Part shown: in pieces, positions 53,913 through 63,345 of the stretch
Position numbering within the stretch: the stretch's first letter is position 1
Layout: each line of letters starts with the position of its first letter
DNA from: an uncultured Aquimarina sp.
GTDB taxonomy: Bacteria > Bacteroidota > Bacteroidia > Flavobacteriales > Flavobacteriaceae
Direction of reading: 5' to 3'
Assembly (NCBI GenBank): GCA_947503135.1
Contig: CANNCQ010000003.1
Span: 62,001-126,000, forward strand
DNA length: 64,000 bases
Program-made: the position numbers and the translations under genes
The notes under the pieces: model-generated
Seen by the model: only the letters and a program-made list of their open reading frames with translations
Told to the model about the DNA's origin: nothing
Databases searched by the model: none

Positions 53913-55169
53913 ATGGATTTGTCAACTACATTGGATATTTTATGGGTAATTGTATCCGGAATATTAGTCTTCTTTATGCAAGCAGGCTTCACACTACTCG
54001 AAGCGGGATTAACGCGTTCGAAAAATATGGCAAATATTGCCATGAAAAATATTGTAGACCTTTTTGTAGGAGCTATTGCTTTTTGGGCAGTAGGTTATTC
54101 TATGATGTATGGTAATTCTATTAGCGGGTTTGTTGGCGAAATAACACCTTTTTACATCGACGACAACGATATGCACAACCTATTTTTTCAAATGGTATTT
54201 TGTGCTACAGCAACTACAATTATATCGGGTGCTATTGCTGAGCGTGCAAAGTTTATTACTTATGTAATATTTGCTTTTGCTTTTACAACATTTATTTACC
54301 CAATTTCTGGACACTGGATATGGCAAACCGATGGATGGTTAACGCAAATGGAATTTATTGATTTTGCTGGTTCTACAGCAGTACACGTTATGGGTGGTTT
54401 TGCTGCACTTGTGTATGCTGCAATACTAGGCGCAAGAGATGGAAAGTACAATGCTGATAAATCGGTAAACCACATAGCTGGTCACAACAATTTATTTGCA
54501 GTACTTGGAGTATTTATATTATGGATGGGATGGTTTGGCTTTAATGCAGGATCAACTTTAGCCATTACAGGTGAAAGCGCAAATGCTGTTCCTTTAATTA
54601 TACTTAACACCAATTTAGCAGCAGCAATGGGTGGAATAAGTGCATTATTTATTACTTGGATACGCTACAAAAAAGCAGATATTTCGATGACATTAAACGG
54701 TACACTGGCTGGTTTAGTTGGTGTAACTGCTGGTTGTGCCGCTGTTGATCCTTTAGGTGCTATATGTATTGGTGGTATCTGTGGTATTGCAACCACTCTT
54801 AGTACTGAGTTTATTGAAAAAACATTAAGAGTTGATGATGCCGTTGCTTCATTTTCTGTACACGGTGTATCAGGTATTCTAGGGACGCTATTAGTAGGTC
54901 TTTACTCTACCGAAAATGGTTTATTGTATGGAGGTGGTTTTGAACAACTTAAAGTACAAGCTATTGGTACTTTTTCTGTAGCATTATGGTCTGTTGTAAT
55001 TACAGCAATATTGGTATACATACTAAAATACACTGTAGGTATTAGAGTTTCTCTACAGCATGAAATTGATGGGTTAGACAACTCAGAGCATAACATACAT
55101 TTTAATTCTTCACAAAAAGAAGAGCTTAAAGTAACTAACGAAACAGCTACAACTGAAATACCTTCATAA
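53913..55169 (+). CDS. amt: Ammonium transporter
   Basis: 418 residues, about 11 membrane helices. FFMQAGFTLLEAGLTRSKNM near the start, GAIAERAKF, the pore His in VHVMGG and HGVSGILGTLLVG, and DPLGAICIGG. Imports NH3/NH4+. No glnK partner adjoins, unlike most bacteria; a C-terminal hydrophilic tail ends in NETATTEIPS. Functionally it complements nitrite reduction encoded at 28054. Confidence 0.94.
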   Translation: MDLSTTLDILWVIVSGILVFFMQAGFTLLEAGLTRSKNMANIAMKNIVDLFVGAIAFWAVGYSMMYGNSISGFVGEITPFYIDDNDMHNLFFQMVFCATATTIISGAIAERAKFITYVIFAFAFTTFIYPISGHWIWQTDGWLTQMEFIDFAGSTAVHVMGGFAALVYAAILGARDGKYNADKSVNHIAGHNNLFAVLGVFILWMGWFGFNAGSTLAITGESANAVPLIILNTNLAAAMGGISALFITWIRYKKADISMTLNGTLAGLVGVTAGCAAVDPLGAICIGGICGIATTLSTEFIEKTLRVDDAVASFSVHGVSGILGTLLVGLYSTENGLLYGGGFEQLKVQAIGTFSVALWSVVITAILVYILKYTVGIRVSLQHEIDGLDNSEHNIHFNSSQKEELKVTNETATTEIPS

Positions 55170-55199
55170 AAATTATAACCAACTAACAAAATAATCGAA

Positions 55200-56051
55200 A
55201 TGAAAAAGTTAATTACAGCAACATCCTTAAGTATTCTAATGCTATCTGCATTGAGTTGTGGAGATAACTCTAAAAAATCAGCACCTTCAATTAAGGACAA
55301 CTCAAGTCACGTAAAAGCTGATAATTCAGCGGATTACTCTAACGTAGCTCCTGCTAAATTATTACGTCAAATTCAAGCGCATTACGACTTGGATGAATAT
55401 ACAGTAGCTAAAGAAAAATTAACCTATTTAATTAAGTCATACCCCGACACTTTAAATGGGGTAAATATAAATTCGTTAAAACGAAAAATTGATGCTGAAC
55501 TAAAAAAGGAACTGGACAAAAAGCAAGAGATTGCAAACCTAGAAAGAAATACCAGACTAACGAGTTCGTTAGATAAAATGAAAATCACTAACGAAGGTAA
55601 ATTTACAATCTATAAAGATAAAACAAGTCCAAAATTTGATACCAAAGAGTGTTTTTATGCTTACATAAAAAAAGATGCCTACGGTCCTAAATTATTTTTT
55701 AAAATTAGATATATAGACACTGAATGGCTAAACATTGAAGAGTTTATAGTAACTATTAATCAATTAGACCAAACTATTAGCGGAGATATTACGAAGTCGG
55801 AAACTAAAGGAAAAAAGAGGTTCAAAGTGGAACTACTTGACAAGCCAATTACATCTTCAAAGGATCTTAAAATGATAAGCAGTATTGCCGATGGAGAAAA
55901 TGTAACCGCACTATATGTAGGACCTAATGCTTACAAAAAAAGAGATATTAGCAAGCAACAATTATTAGCAATACGCAATGTATTAGATGCTTACGCTTTT
56001 ATGAATGCTGAAAAAAGCATCAAATCCAAGATCAATATTACAAAAAAGTAA
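55200..56051 (+). CDS. Lipoprotein of unknown function
   Basis: 283 residues, lipobox LSALSCGD (Cys 20), low-complexity Ser/Asp linker, then a TPR-like stretch with LRQIQAHYDLDEYTVAKEKL, a charged coiled coil, and a C-terminal beta-rich domain (FFKIRYIDTEWLNIEEFIV). Related domains of unknown role occur in Bacteroidota. It starts 31 bases after amt and may be co-transcribed. Confidence 0.75.
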   Translation: MKKLITATSLSILMLSALSCGDNSKKSAPSIKDNSSHVKADNSADYSNVAPAKLLRQIQAHYDLDEYTVAKEKLTYLIKSYPDTLNGVNINSLKRKIDAELKKELDKKQEIANLERNTRLTSSLDKMKITNEGKFTIYKDKTSPKFDTKECFYAYIKKDAYGPKLFFKIRYIDTEWLNIEEFIVTINQLDQTISGDITKSETKGKKRFKVELLDKPITSSKDLKMISSIADGENVTALYVGPNAYKKRDISKQQLLAIRNVLDAYAFMNAEKSIKSKINITKK

Positions 56052-56080
56052 TTAATTATTAACCCTAATCAAAGCCATAT

Positions 56081-57121
56081 ATGATGAAAAATTTAAACTC
56101 AAAAGAACTGTTCGTTTCTATGCTATTTTTAGCTTGTAGTCTTTTTTCAAGTGCACAAAACATATCCGTATATGGCCTTGATAGGGCTTTTACAAAAAAC
56201 AGAATTTTACGGCTAAAAAATAATCCAGATGTTTACAATGTATACGCCACACAAAATGTTTTTGAAAACGCTACAACAGTAAAAAAAGCTTCTCAAAAAT
56301 ACAAGAATTTAAAATCTCATATTGAAACACTTGAAAGCAAAGAAATTGAAATTAAAAAATCAAATGACGCTAAGCTTGAAAAATATGATAATGTAAATTC
56401 TATTGTAGAAAAAATAAATACCTTTTTAACCTCTCAAAAACCTTTTGAAGTAAAAAAGAGATGGTTAAAGCAAGCCCAAGAATTAGCTGATGGGTTAGAC
56501 ATAAACGAAAATATTTACGGTGATCAAAATATAAACCCAAGCTTTAAATCTAGATTTAGAGTGTATTCAATTGAAAAAGTAGAATTAAAAATTCACTTAA
56601 AAAAAGTAGCTTCTCGCATAAAACAAGGTAATATTAAGCCTGAGTTATTTCACAACACTGTAACTCCTGAATTAGAATCGCTAAGAAGTAAATTAAAAAA
56701 AACCAAGCCTTATATTTATGTTAACGGGCCTGCAAAAAAACGTTTATCTAATGTGCTAGCATTAGGTTCCAAAATTGAAAAAGTTTATGATATTATAGGT
56801 GAATTTAAAATAATCGACGAATTTTATATCACTAAAAAGGATGTTAAAGATAAATTTAAAAAGAATCAGTTAATCGAAAAAAGTTATATCGACTCTCAAA
56901 ATTTAAACACTTCTGATATTGTTGACACCAATTCGATATTTGTTATTGAGAGCATAAATCAAAATGGATCAAAAAAATATACTGTTGGTAAAAAATTCTT
57001 CAAAAATTACGGTTACACTTTTGATGGAAAATTCAGATATCAAGTAAAAGATTTTTTATCTGATGCGGTTACTTTAAATCAAAAAAACACCCTTTACACT
57101 ACGCATCCTTCAAATTACTAA
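56081..57121 (+). CDS. Secreted helical protein of unknown function
   Basis: 346 residues, signal peptide ending LFSSAQN. The rest is Lys/Asn rich and largely helical with a central coiled-coil tendency (SHIETLESKEIEIKKSNDAK). No family recognised. Follows the lipoprotein gene by 29 bases, so an operon is likely. Confidence 0.72.
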   Translation: MMKNLNSKELFVSMLFLACSLFSSAQNISVYGLDRAFTKNRILRLKNNPDVYNVYATQNVFENATTVKKASQKYKNLKSHIETLESKEIEIKKSNDAKLEKYDNVNSIVEKINTFLTSQKPFEVKKRWLKQAQELADGLDINENIYGDQNINPSFKSRFRVYSIEKVELKIHLKKVASRIKQGNIKPELFHNTVTPELESLRSKLKKTKPYIYVNGPAKKRLSNVLALGSKIEKVYDIIGEFKIIDEFYITKKDVKDKFKKNQLIEKSYIDSQNLNTSDIVDTNSIFVIESINQNGSKKYTVGKKFFKNYGYTFDGKFRYQVKDFLSDAVTLNQKNTLYTTHPSNY

Positions 57122-57207
57122 AATAAAATCTTGGCACGGCTTTTGGATTATTAAAAACATAACGGTTTCTTTTAAAGAAACTATATGTGTAACCAAATAC
57201 AAGAGCC

Positions 57208-58077
57208 ATGAAAAAGATATTCTTCCTTATAGCAGCCGTATTATTTAGTTCGATAGCATCAGCAGCATCGACTACTTATAACAGGTACGAAAAACCATTT
57301 ATTTTTATAGAAAACGGAATTGAATTTGCCGTTTTCAACGATGGGCAATTCGATTTTAACATTATCAATTCAAACAATGTTAATTTTAATATAAATACCC
57401 GAAACATAAACTTCAGTTTCAACACAGGACATAATTACAATGCATTTGTTCAATACGACAATTACGGTGCTGTAGTGCAAATAGAAAGCACTCCTATTTA
57501 TTACGACAACTTCGGCAGAGTAACAAGGATTGGAACAACTCGCATGTACTACAATAACCTTGGCTATGCTTCTAGAATAGGAAACTTATATATTAATTAT
57601 AACAATTATGGTATATATAACGGACATAGAGGAGCCATAAATGCATACCAATGTAACTTTAGCCCAAGACATAATTACTATAGGCTACCTTCTAGAGACA
57701 GATGTATTGTAAACAACTCTCCGTACAGAAGAGATTATACTGTACGCAGGTATAACTACAACAATTATTCAAGACATTATGCCGAAAGACCTAGACGTTA
57801 CAACCAAACAAGTAAGCGTGTGCACTATGAAACTGAAAGAAACTATAACAAAAGGAATTACAACAAAAATGTAACCACTAGTAGAAACAACAGCTATAAC
57901 CAAAGAAGGCATAATAACAACACAAAAAAGTACCTACAAAGACAACCTGTTGGCAAGCAAACTAAAAGTTATAGTAATCGATATTTAAATACTCCTAAAA
58001 AAGTAGTTAAGCGATCATATACACCAAGACGCTCTTACGCCAGTAACACTAACATCAGAATCTATAAGCGTAGATAA
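57208..58077 (+). CDS. Secreted Asn/Tyr/Arg-rich repeat protein
   Basis: 289 residues, signal peptide MKKIFFLIAAVLFSSIASAA. The first half has short repeats of the type YYDNFGRVTRIGTT and YYNNLGYASRIGNL; the second half is extremely rich in Tyr, Asn and Arg (pI strongly basic), ending RIYKRR. Such proteins are frequent and uncharacterised in Flavobacteriia and may bind envelope polyanions; function not assigned. Confidence 0.75.
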   Translation: MKKIFFLIAAVLFSSIASAASTTYNRYEKPFIFIENGIEFAVFNDGQFDFNIINSNNVNFNINTRNINFSFNTGHNYNAFVQYDNYGAVVQIESTPIYYDNFGRVTRIGTTRMYYNNLGYASRIGNLYINYNNYGIYNGHRGAINAYQCNFSPRHNYYRLPSRDRCIVNNSPYRRDYTVRRYNYNNYSRHYAERPRRYNQTSKRVHYETERNYNKRNYNKNVTTSRNNSYNQRRHNNNTKKYLQRQPVGKQTKSYSNRYLNTPKKVVKRSYTPRRSYASNTNIRIYKRR

Positions 58078-58089
58078 ACCCCGTTCGTT

Positions 58090-58929
58090 TTAGGCCATCA
58101 TATTAATATTAATTAATTCTTGCTTTGTGAGATCGCGCCAGCGACCACGAGGCAAGTCTTTTTTGGTAAGCTCTCCAAATACTACTCTATCTAATTTTTC
58201 AACAGTATATCCTAACTTTTCAAAAATACGAGTAACAATTCTGTTTTTCTGAGAATTAATTTGAATTCCTAATTCTCTTTTTGAATCGTCAATGTACTGC
58301 AGGTCGTGAACTTTTACCACGTTATTATCAATACGAATTCCTTCGATTATTTTATCGAAATCTATTCTTGAAAAATTCTTATTCAATTCCACATGATATA
58401 TTTGACGTAATCTCCCCGAACTATTCATAGCTCCTAAAAAAGTATCGTCATTAGAAAGTAATATCAAACCAGAAGTATTACGCTCCATTTTACCTACAGG
58501 CTTTAAGGGTGATTTTGCTGCATTTTGAGTAATGGCATGCACCGATTTTTTCTCGTTAGTAGTAGAAGCTGAAATTGTAAATCCTTTAGGCTTATTCAGT
58601 AAAATATAAGACTTTTTTACAGGATTAATTAATTGCCCATCAAATTTAACCTCATCAGTTAACTCTACCTTGTACCCCATTTCGGTAACCACCTTACCAT
58701 TAACCCAAACATTTCCTGAAGAAATATATAAATCTGCATCGCGACGCGTACAAACCCCAGAGTTAGAAATATATTTGTTTAAACGTATACCTCCTTTATC
58801 ATTGCTAAGTTTCGACTTCGCGGCAACAGGACGTTTCGATTTAGGTGCTGAAGGTATTTTTTCCTTAACACTTTTTCCTACGCGCTTACCTTTATTAGGG
58901 TTACTAGGTTTTTTTTTCGAAGTACTCAT
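58090..58929 (-). CDS. RsuA/RluB-family pseudouridine synthase with altered catalytic motif
   Basis: 279 residues. Low-complexity basic N-terminus, S4 RNA-binding domain (GGIRLNKYISNSGVCTRRDA), then the pseudouridine synthase core (KSYILLNKPKGFTISASTTN). In the catalytic motif where the family has GRLDxxTxGLLL, this protein has GKMERNTSGLIL: Glu replaces the essential Asp. Either activity is lost or Glu serves; the rest of the fold (LLSNDD, YHVELNK) is intact. RNA target, 23S or 16S, not decided. Confidence 0.85.
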   Translation of the reverse strand: MSTSKKKPSNPNKGKRVGKSVKEKIPSAPKSKRPVAAKSKLSNDKGGIRLNKYISNSGVCTRRDADLYISSGNVWVNGKVVTEMGYKVELTDEVKFDGQLINPVKKSYILLNKPKGFTISASTTNEKKSVHAITQNAAKSPLKPVGKMERNTSGLILLSNDDTFLGAMNSSGRLRQIYHVELNKNFSRIDFDKIIEGIRIDNNVVKVHDLQYIDDSKRELGIQINSQKNRIVTRIFEKLGYTVEKLDRVVFGELTKKDLPRGRWRDLTKQELININMMA

Positions 58930-58982
58930 GAGTTCTAATTTTGTGCAAAGATACGTGTTTAATGAGTTGCAAAAAACTACAG

Positions 58983-60218
58983 CTATACTTCTTTTCGTTT
59001 CAACTCTAATACTGTAATTTCAGGCCAAATACCTACACGTCCTGGAAAAGCATGAAATCCAAAACCTCGGTTAACGTACACATATCGATTTAAATTTTTG
59101 TAAAGTCCCGCCCACTGTTTATAGACATACTGAACTGGGCTCCATTTAAAAAAACCTGGAATTTCAATTCCAAATTGCAAACCGTGAGTATGACCACTTA
59201 AAGTTAAATGATAATTATTATTATGATATTGTACTTCTTCATCCCAATGTGACGGATCGTGACTCATTAATATTTTAAAATCTTCTTTACGAACTCCTTT
59301 AGAAGCCATATTTAAGTCACCAGCTTGCTTAAAATTTCTACCCCAGTTCTCCACTCCGATTAACTTTATTGAAGCATTACCTTTACTTAAAGTAACATTT
59401 TGATTTGTCAATAAATTAAAACCTACTTTTTGATGAAGCCCTTTTATATCTTCGAAATTTTGTTGCTTTAAACTCTCCGATGGCCAACTTACATATTCGC
59501 CATAATCATGATTCCCTAATACAGAATACTTACCAAAAGAGAAACTTTTAATAGCCTTAAATGTATCTATCCACGGAACAAATTCCTCTGCCTTAGTATT
59601 AACAATATCTCCTGTAAACAAAAACAAATCGGCCTTTTGATCATTAATTAAATCAATAGCATGCTCTATTTTTTCTTTATCATCAAAACTTCCTGAATGT
59701 AAATCCGATATCTGTAATATCTTAAAACCATCAAAATCTTCGGGTAAATCGTCAAAAAACAGTGTTTTAGTAATTATTTTATAATTGTATTTACCCTTCA
59801 ACATACCATGAATAATACCTAAAAAGGGAATAGCTGCTAACCCTAAACCCAGTTTACCTATAAAATTCCTTCTACTCGAAACTACATCTTTAGTTACATT
59901 TATTGAAATCAAAAAATTAACCCCTAAAGCGACTAGCCAAAATAACAGAGTTATTAATTTCGGAACCAGATGAAGAATCATAGCTCCAATAGCCCAATAA
60001 AAAATGTGAGAAGGACCACTAGACCTATCATATTTTAAAATTTGATACACAAAAAACGAATAACCAAATAGCGTATATCCTAAAAAAAAACAAACACACC
60101 ACCTATTAATTCTGAACAACTTTATTGTTAACACAAAAAAAAGTGCCTCGAGCACTAAAAAGACCACTACAGGAAGAATAAATCTTATCAAATTCGTAAT
60201 TATTTTAATTTTACCCAC
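58983..60218 (-). CDS. Membrane-anchored metallophosphoesterase
   Basis: 411 residues, four or five N-terminal membrane helices (about 1-125) and a calcineurin-like domain with all metal motifs: QISDLHSG, FTGDIVN, LGNHDYG, MSHDP and LSGHTHGLQ. YkuE/UDP-diacylglucosamine hydrolase-like type; substrate unknown, probably envelope lipid. Confidence 0.9.
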   Translation of the reverse strand: MGKIKIITNLIRFILPVVVFLVLEALFFVLTIKLFRINRWCVCFFLGYTLFGYSFFVYQILKYDRSSGPSHIFYWAIGAMILHLVPKLITLLFWLVALGVNFLISINVTKDVVSSRRNFIGKLGLGLAAIPFLGIIHGMLKGKYNYKIITKTLFFDDLPEDFDGFKILQISDLHSGSFDDKEKIEHAIDLINDQKADLFLFTGDIVNTKAEEFVPWIDTFKAIKSFSFGKYSVLGNHDYGEYVSWPSESLKQQNFEDIKGLHQKVGFNLLTNQNVTLSKGNASIKLIGVENWGRNFKQAGDLNMASKGVRKEDFKILMSHDPSHWDEEVQYHNNNYHLTLSGHTHGLQFGIEIPGFFKWSPVQYVYKQWAGLYKNLNRYVYVNRGFGFHAFPGRVGIWPEITVLELKRKEV

Positions 60219-60320
60219 TAACCTTTAGGTAAGTTTTTAAGAAATGTGAAAAATAAATGTTAGCTTTACAGTATTGAAACATATTGAGAGTAGTGATACT
60301 TTCGATTTTTATTTTGGGGT

Positions 60321-60347
60321 GAAATGCTGTCTTTACGACAGCATTTC
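60321..60347 (+). terminator. Terminator-like hairpin between divergent genes
   Basis: Perfect stem GAAATGCTGTC/GACAGCATTTC with a 5-base loop, then TGTTTT. It stands between the start of the metallophosphoesterase gene and polA, where no protein gene ends on the plus strand, so it may end a small RNA from about 60220-60320. Confidence 0.5.
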
Positions 60348-60449
60348 TGTTTTATAACTTTTAGTAAAACCCAAGCAATTATTTCTTCCTTGAAAATTAA
60401 GAATTGTATCTTCATACCCTATTAAAATTATATTAAAATTACTCAATCA

Positions 60450-63284
60450 ATGGAATCAACCACCAAAAGGCTGTTTTTACTCGATGCATTCGCACTTATC
60501 TTTAGAGGTTATTACGCCCTAATAAAAAACCCTCGAATAACTAGTACCGGAATGGATGTTTCCGCGATAATGGGATTTACAAATTCGTTACTGGATGTTA
60601 TTAGACGTGAAAAACCCGAATTCCTAGCTGTTGCTTTTGATAAAGGAGGGAGCGCTTCTAGAACTGAAATATTTCCCGAATACAAAGCCAACAGAGACGA
60701 AACCCCCGAGGCTATTAAAATTGCGGTTCCTTATATTCAAGATATTTTAAAGGCAATGCATATTCCTATTATCGAACAAATGGGAGTTGAAGCAGACGAT
60801 TTAATAGGAACTTTAGCTAAACAAGCCGAAAAAGAAGGTTTTAAAGTATTCATGGTTACTCCCGATAAAGATTATGCGCAACTAGTTTCTGATAATATTT
60901 TTATGTATCGCCCAGCACGTATGGGTAATGGTATAGAAATTTGGGACGTTGAAGCTGTTCAGAAAAAGTTTGAAGTTGAAAAACCTGAACAAGTTATAGA
61001 CTATTTAGGGATGATGGGAGATGCTGTTGATAACATCCCTGGATTACCTGGTGTTGGTGATAAAACAGCTAAAAAGTTTATTGCTGCCTACGGAAGTATG
61101 GAAGGGCTTTTAGCCAACACCGACAAACTGAAAGGTAAAATGAAAGAAAAAGTAATTGCTAATGCTGAACTGGGTTTGCTTTCAAAAACATTAGCAACTA
61201 TAGATATTAATTGTGATGTTACTTTTGACGCAGCATCCTACCTGTTAACAGCTCCCGATGCTCAAAAGGTAACCTCATTGTTCGAAGAGTTGGAATTTCG
61301 AAGAATGAAAGATCAATTTTTTAAATTATTTGATGCCGATGGAAACCCTGCTACTAAAGCTACGCTAACTCCATCAAAGGTGAATACCCAAAAAAATACC
61401 GCTGGTTCTGGCCAATTTTCTTTATTTGATACACCAAGCAGTGATACCAAAACTACTATTGTAAATTCCCGACAAACAATAAGCTCAGTAAGTCACCATT
61501 ACCAAACAATTGAAAAAGGGATGGCTTTTAAATTGTTTGTTCAACAACTTAACAACCAAACTTCTGTATGTTTTGATACGGAAACAACTAGTCTTAATAC
61601 ACTTGAAGCTGAATTGGTAGGAATAGCTTTTAGCTGGGAAGAAAAAAAAGGTTTTTACCTGCCTATTCCTGAAGATTTCGAAGAGGCTAAAAATACAATT
61701 AAAGAACTACTCCCCTTCTTTGAAAGTGAAAAAATTCAAAAAATTGGGCAAAATTTAAAATATGATATTAAAGTGCTTCGTAAATATGAGGTTACTGTAA
61801 AAGGCCCTCTTTTCGACACTATGCTAGCTCATTATTTAATAAACCCTGATATGCGTCATAATATGGACGTATTATCAGAAACTTATTTAAACTATACCCC
61901 GGTTTCAATTACTGAATTGATTGGAAAAAAAGGAAAAAATCAGCTTTCGATGCGTCAAGTTCCTTTAAACCAACAAACAGAATATGCAGTTGAAGATGCT
62001 GATATTACACTTCAACTTGCTAAACATTTTACTCCTGAACTAAAAGCAGCTAATATCACTTCGCTTTTTAAAGATATTGAATTACCCTTATTACGCGTAC
62101 TGGCAGATATGGAACTAGAAGGTATTAATCTTGATATTGATTTCTTAAAAAGCCTATCTACAGATATTACAACAGATATAGATTCTCTTGAAAAGAACAT
62201 ATACAAACAAGCTGAAGAAGAATTTAATATAGGATCACCAAAACAATTAGGTAGTATACTATTTGAAAAACTAAAATTAGTAGACAAACCTAAAAAAACA
62301 AAAACAGGACAATATTCTACCGCCGAAGATGTATTATCTTATTTAGCAAAAGACCATGAAATAGTAGCCAATGTACTTGAATATCGTGGTTTAGCTAAAT
62401 TAAAAAGCACTTACATTGATGCGTTACCAACGCAAGTAAATTCAAAAACACAGCGCGTCCATACCGATTATATTCAAACTGTTGCCGCAACGGGGCGACT
62501 AAGTTCCTATAATCCTAATCTTCAAAACATACCCATACGAACAGAAAGAGGTAGGCAAGTAAGAAAAGCGTTTATTGCTCGTAATGAAAATCATGTATTG
62601 CTTGCTGCCGATTATTCGCAAATTGAATTACGTATTATTGCTGCACTGAGTAATGAAACAGCTATGATGGAAGCTTTTCAAAAAGGAGAAGATATTCACG
62701 CCACCACTGCTGCAAAAGTTTTTGGAGTAGATTTAAACGAGGTTACCCGCGAACAACGTAGCCATGCAAAAACGGTAAACTTTGGAATTATATACGGAGT
62801 ATCTGCTTTTGGACTAAGCAATCAAACTAACCTTTCGAGAGCCGAATCTAAAGAACTTATCGAAGCATATTATGAAAACTACCCTAAACTGAAATCGTAC
62901 ATGGGGGAGCAAGTAAACTTTGCTCGTGAAAATGGTTTCGTTCAAACCGTGTTGGGCCGCCGAAGGTATTTGAAAGATATTAATTCAGGCAATGCCGTAG
63001 TAAGGGGAGCGGCTGAAAGAAATGCAGTGAATGCCCCTATTCAAGGTAGTGCTGCCGACATTATTAAAATCGCAATGATCAATATATTTGAAAAACTAAA
63101 TAAAGGCAATTTTAAAACTAAAATGTTGCTTCAAGTTCATGATGAATTGGTTTTTGATGTTCCTAAAGAAGAATTAGAGGTTGTCAAAACTTTAATTAAA
63201 GATGAAATGGAAAACGCTTTTAAATTAGATGTTCCACTTGATGTTGAAATAGGGGTTGGTGACAATTGGCTGGAAGCGCATTAA
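60450..63284 (+). CDS. polA: DNA polymerase I
   Basis: 944 residues. 5'-nuclease domain (FLLDAFALIFRGYYAL; EADDLIGTLA; GDAVDNIPGLPGVGDKTA), an intact 3'-5' exonuclease (VCFDTETTSLNTLEAEL; DTMLAHYLINPDM), and a polymerase domain with LLAADYSQIELRIIAALS, RSHAKTVNFGIIYGVSAFGL and LQVHDELVFDVP. Fills Okazaki gaps and repairs DNA. Full length. Confidence 0.98.
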   Translation: MESTTKRLFLLDAFALIFRGYYALIKNPRITSTGMDVSAIMGFTNSLLDVIRREKPEFLAVAFDKGGSASRTEIFPEYKANRDETPEAIKIAVPYIQDILKAMHIPIIEQMGVEADDLIGTLAKQAEKEGFKVFMVTPDKDYAQLVSDNIFMYRPARMGNGIEIWDVEAVQKKFEVEKPEQVIDYLGMMGDAVDNIPGLPGVGDKTAKKFIAAYGSMEGLLANTDKLKGKMKEKVIANAELGLLSKTLATIDINCDVTFDAASYLLTAPDAQKVTSLFEELEFRRMKDQFFKLFDADGNPATKATLTPSKVNTQKNTAGSGQFSLFDTPSSDTKTTIVNSRQTISSVSHHYQTIEKGMAFKLFVQQLNNQTSVCFDTETTSLNTLEAELVGIAFSWEEKKGFYLPIPEDFEEAKNTIKELLPFFESEKIQKIGQNLKYDIKVLRKYEVTVKGPLFDTMLAHYLINPDMRHNMDVLSETYLNYTPVSITELIGKKGKNQLSMRQVPLNQQTEYAVEDADITLQLAKHFTPELKAANITSLFKDIELPLLRVLADMELEGINLDIDFLKSLSTDITTDIDSLEKNIYKQAEEEFNIGSPKQLGSILFEKLKLVDKPKKTKTGQYSTAEDVLSYLAKDHEIVANVLEYRGLAKLKSTYIDALPTQVNSKTQRVHTDYIQTVAATGRLSSYNPNLQNIPIRTERGRQVRKAFIARNENHVLLAADYSQIELRIIAALSNETAMMEAFQKGEDIHATTAAKVFGVDLNEVTREQRSHAKTVNFGIIYGVSAFGLSNQTNLSRAESKELIEAYYENYPKLKSYMGEQVNFARENGFVQTVLGRRRYLKDINSGNAVVRGAAERNAVNAPIQGSAADIIKIAMINIFEKLNKGNFKTKMLLQVHDELVFDVPKEELEVVKTLIKDEMENAFKLDVPLDVEIGVGDNWLEAH

Positions 63285-63345
63285 ATTGCTCTTAAAATCT
63301 TTGCCCGACAAAAACATTTCCTTTTATTTAAGAAAAATTAATCCT

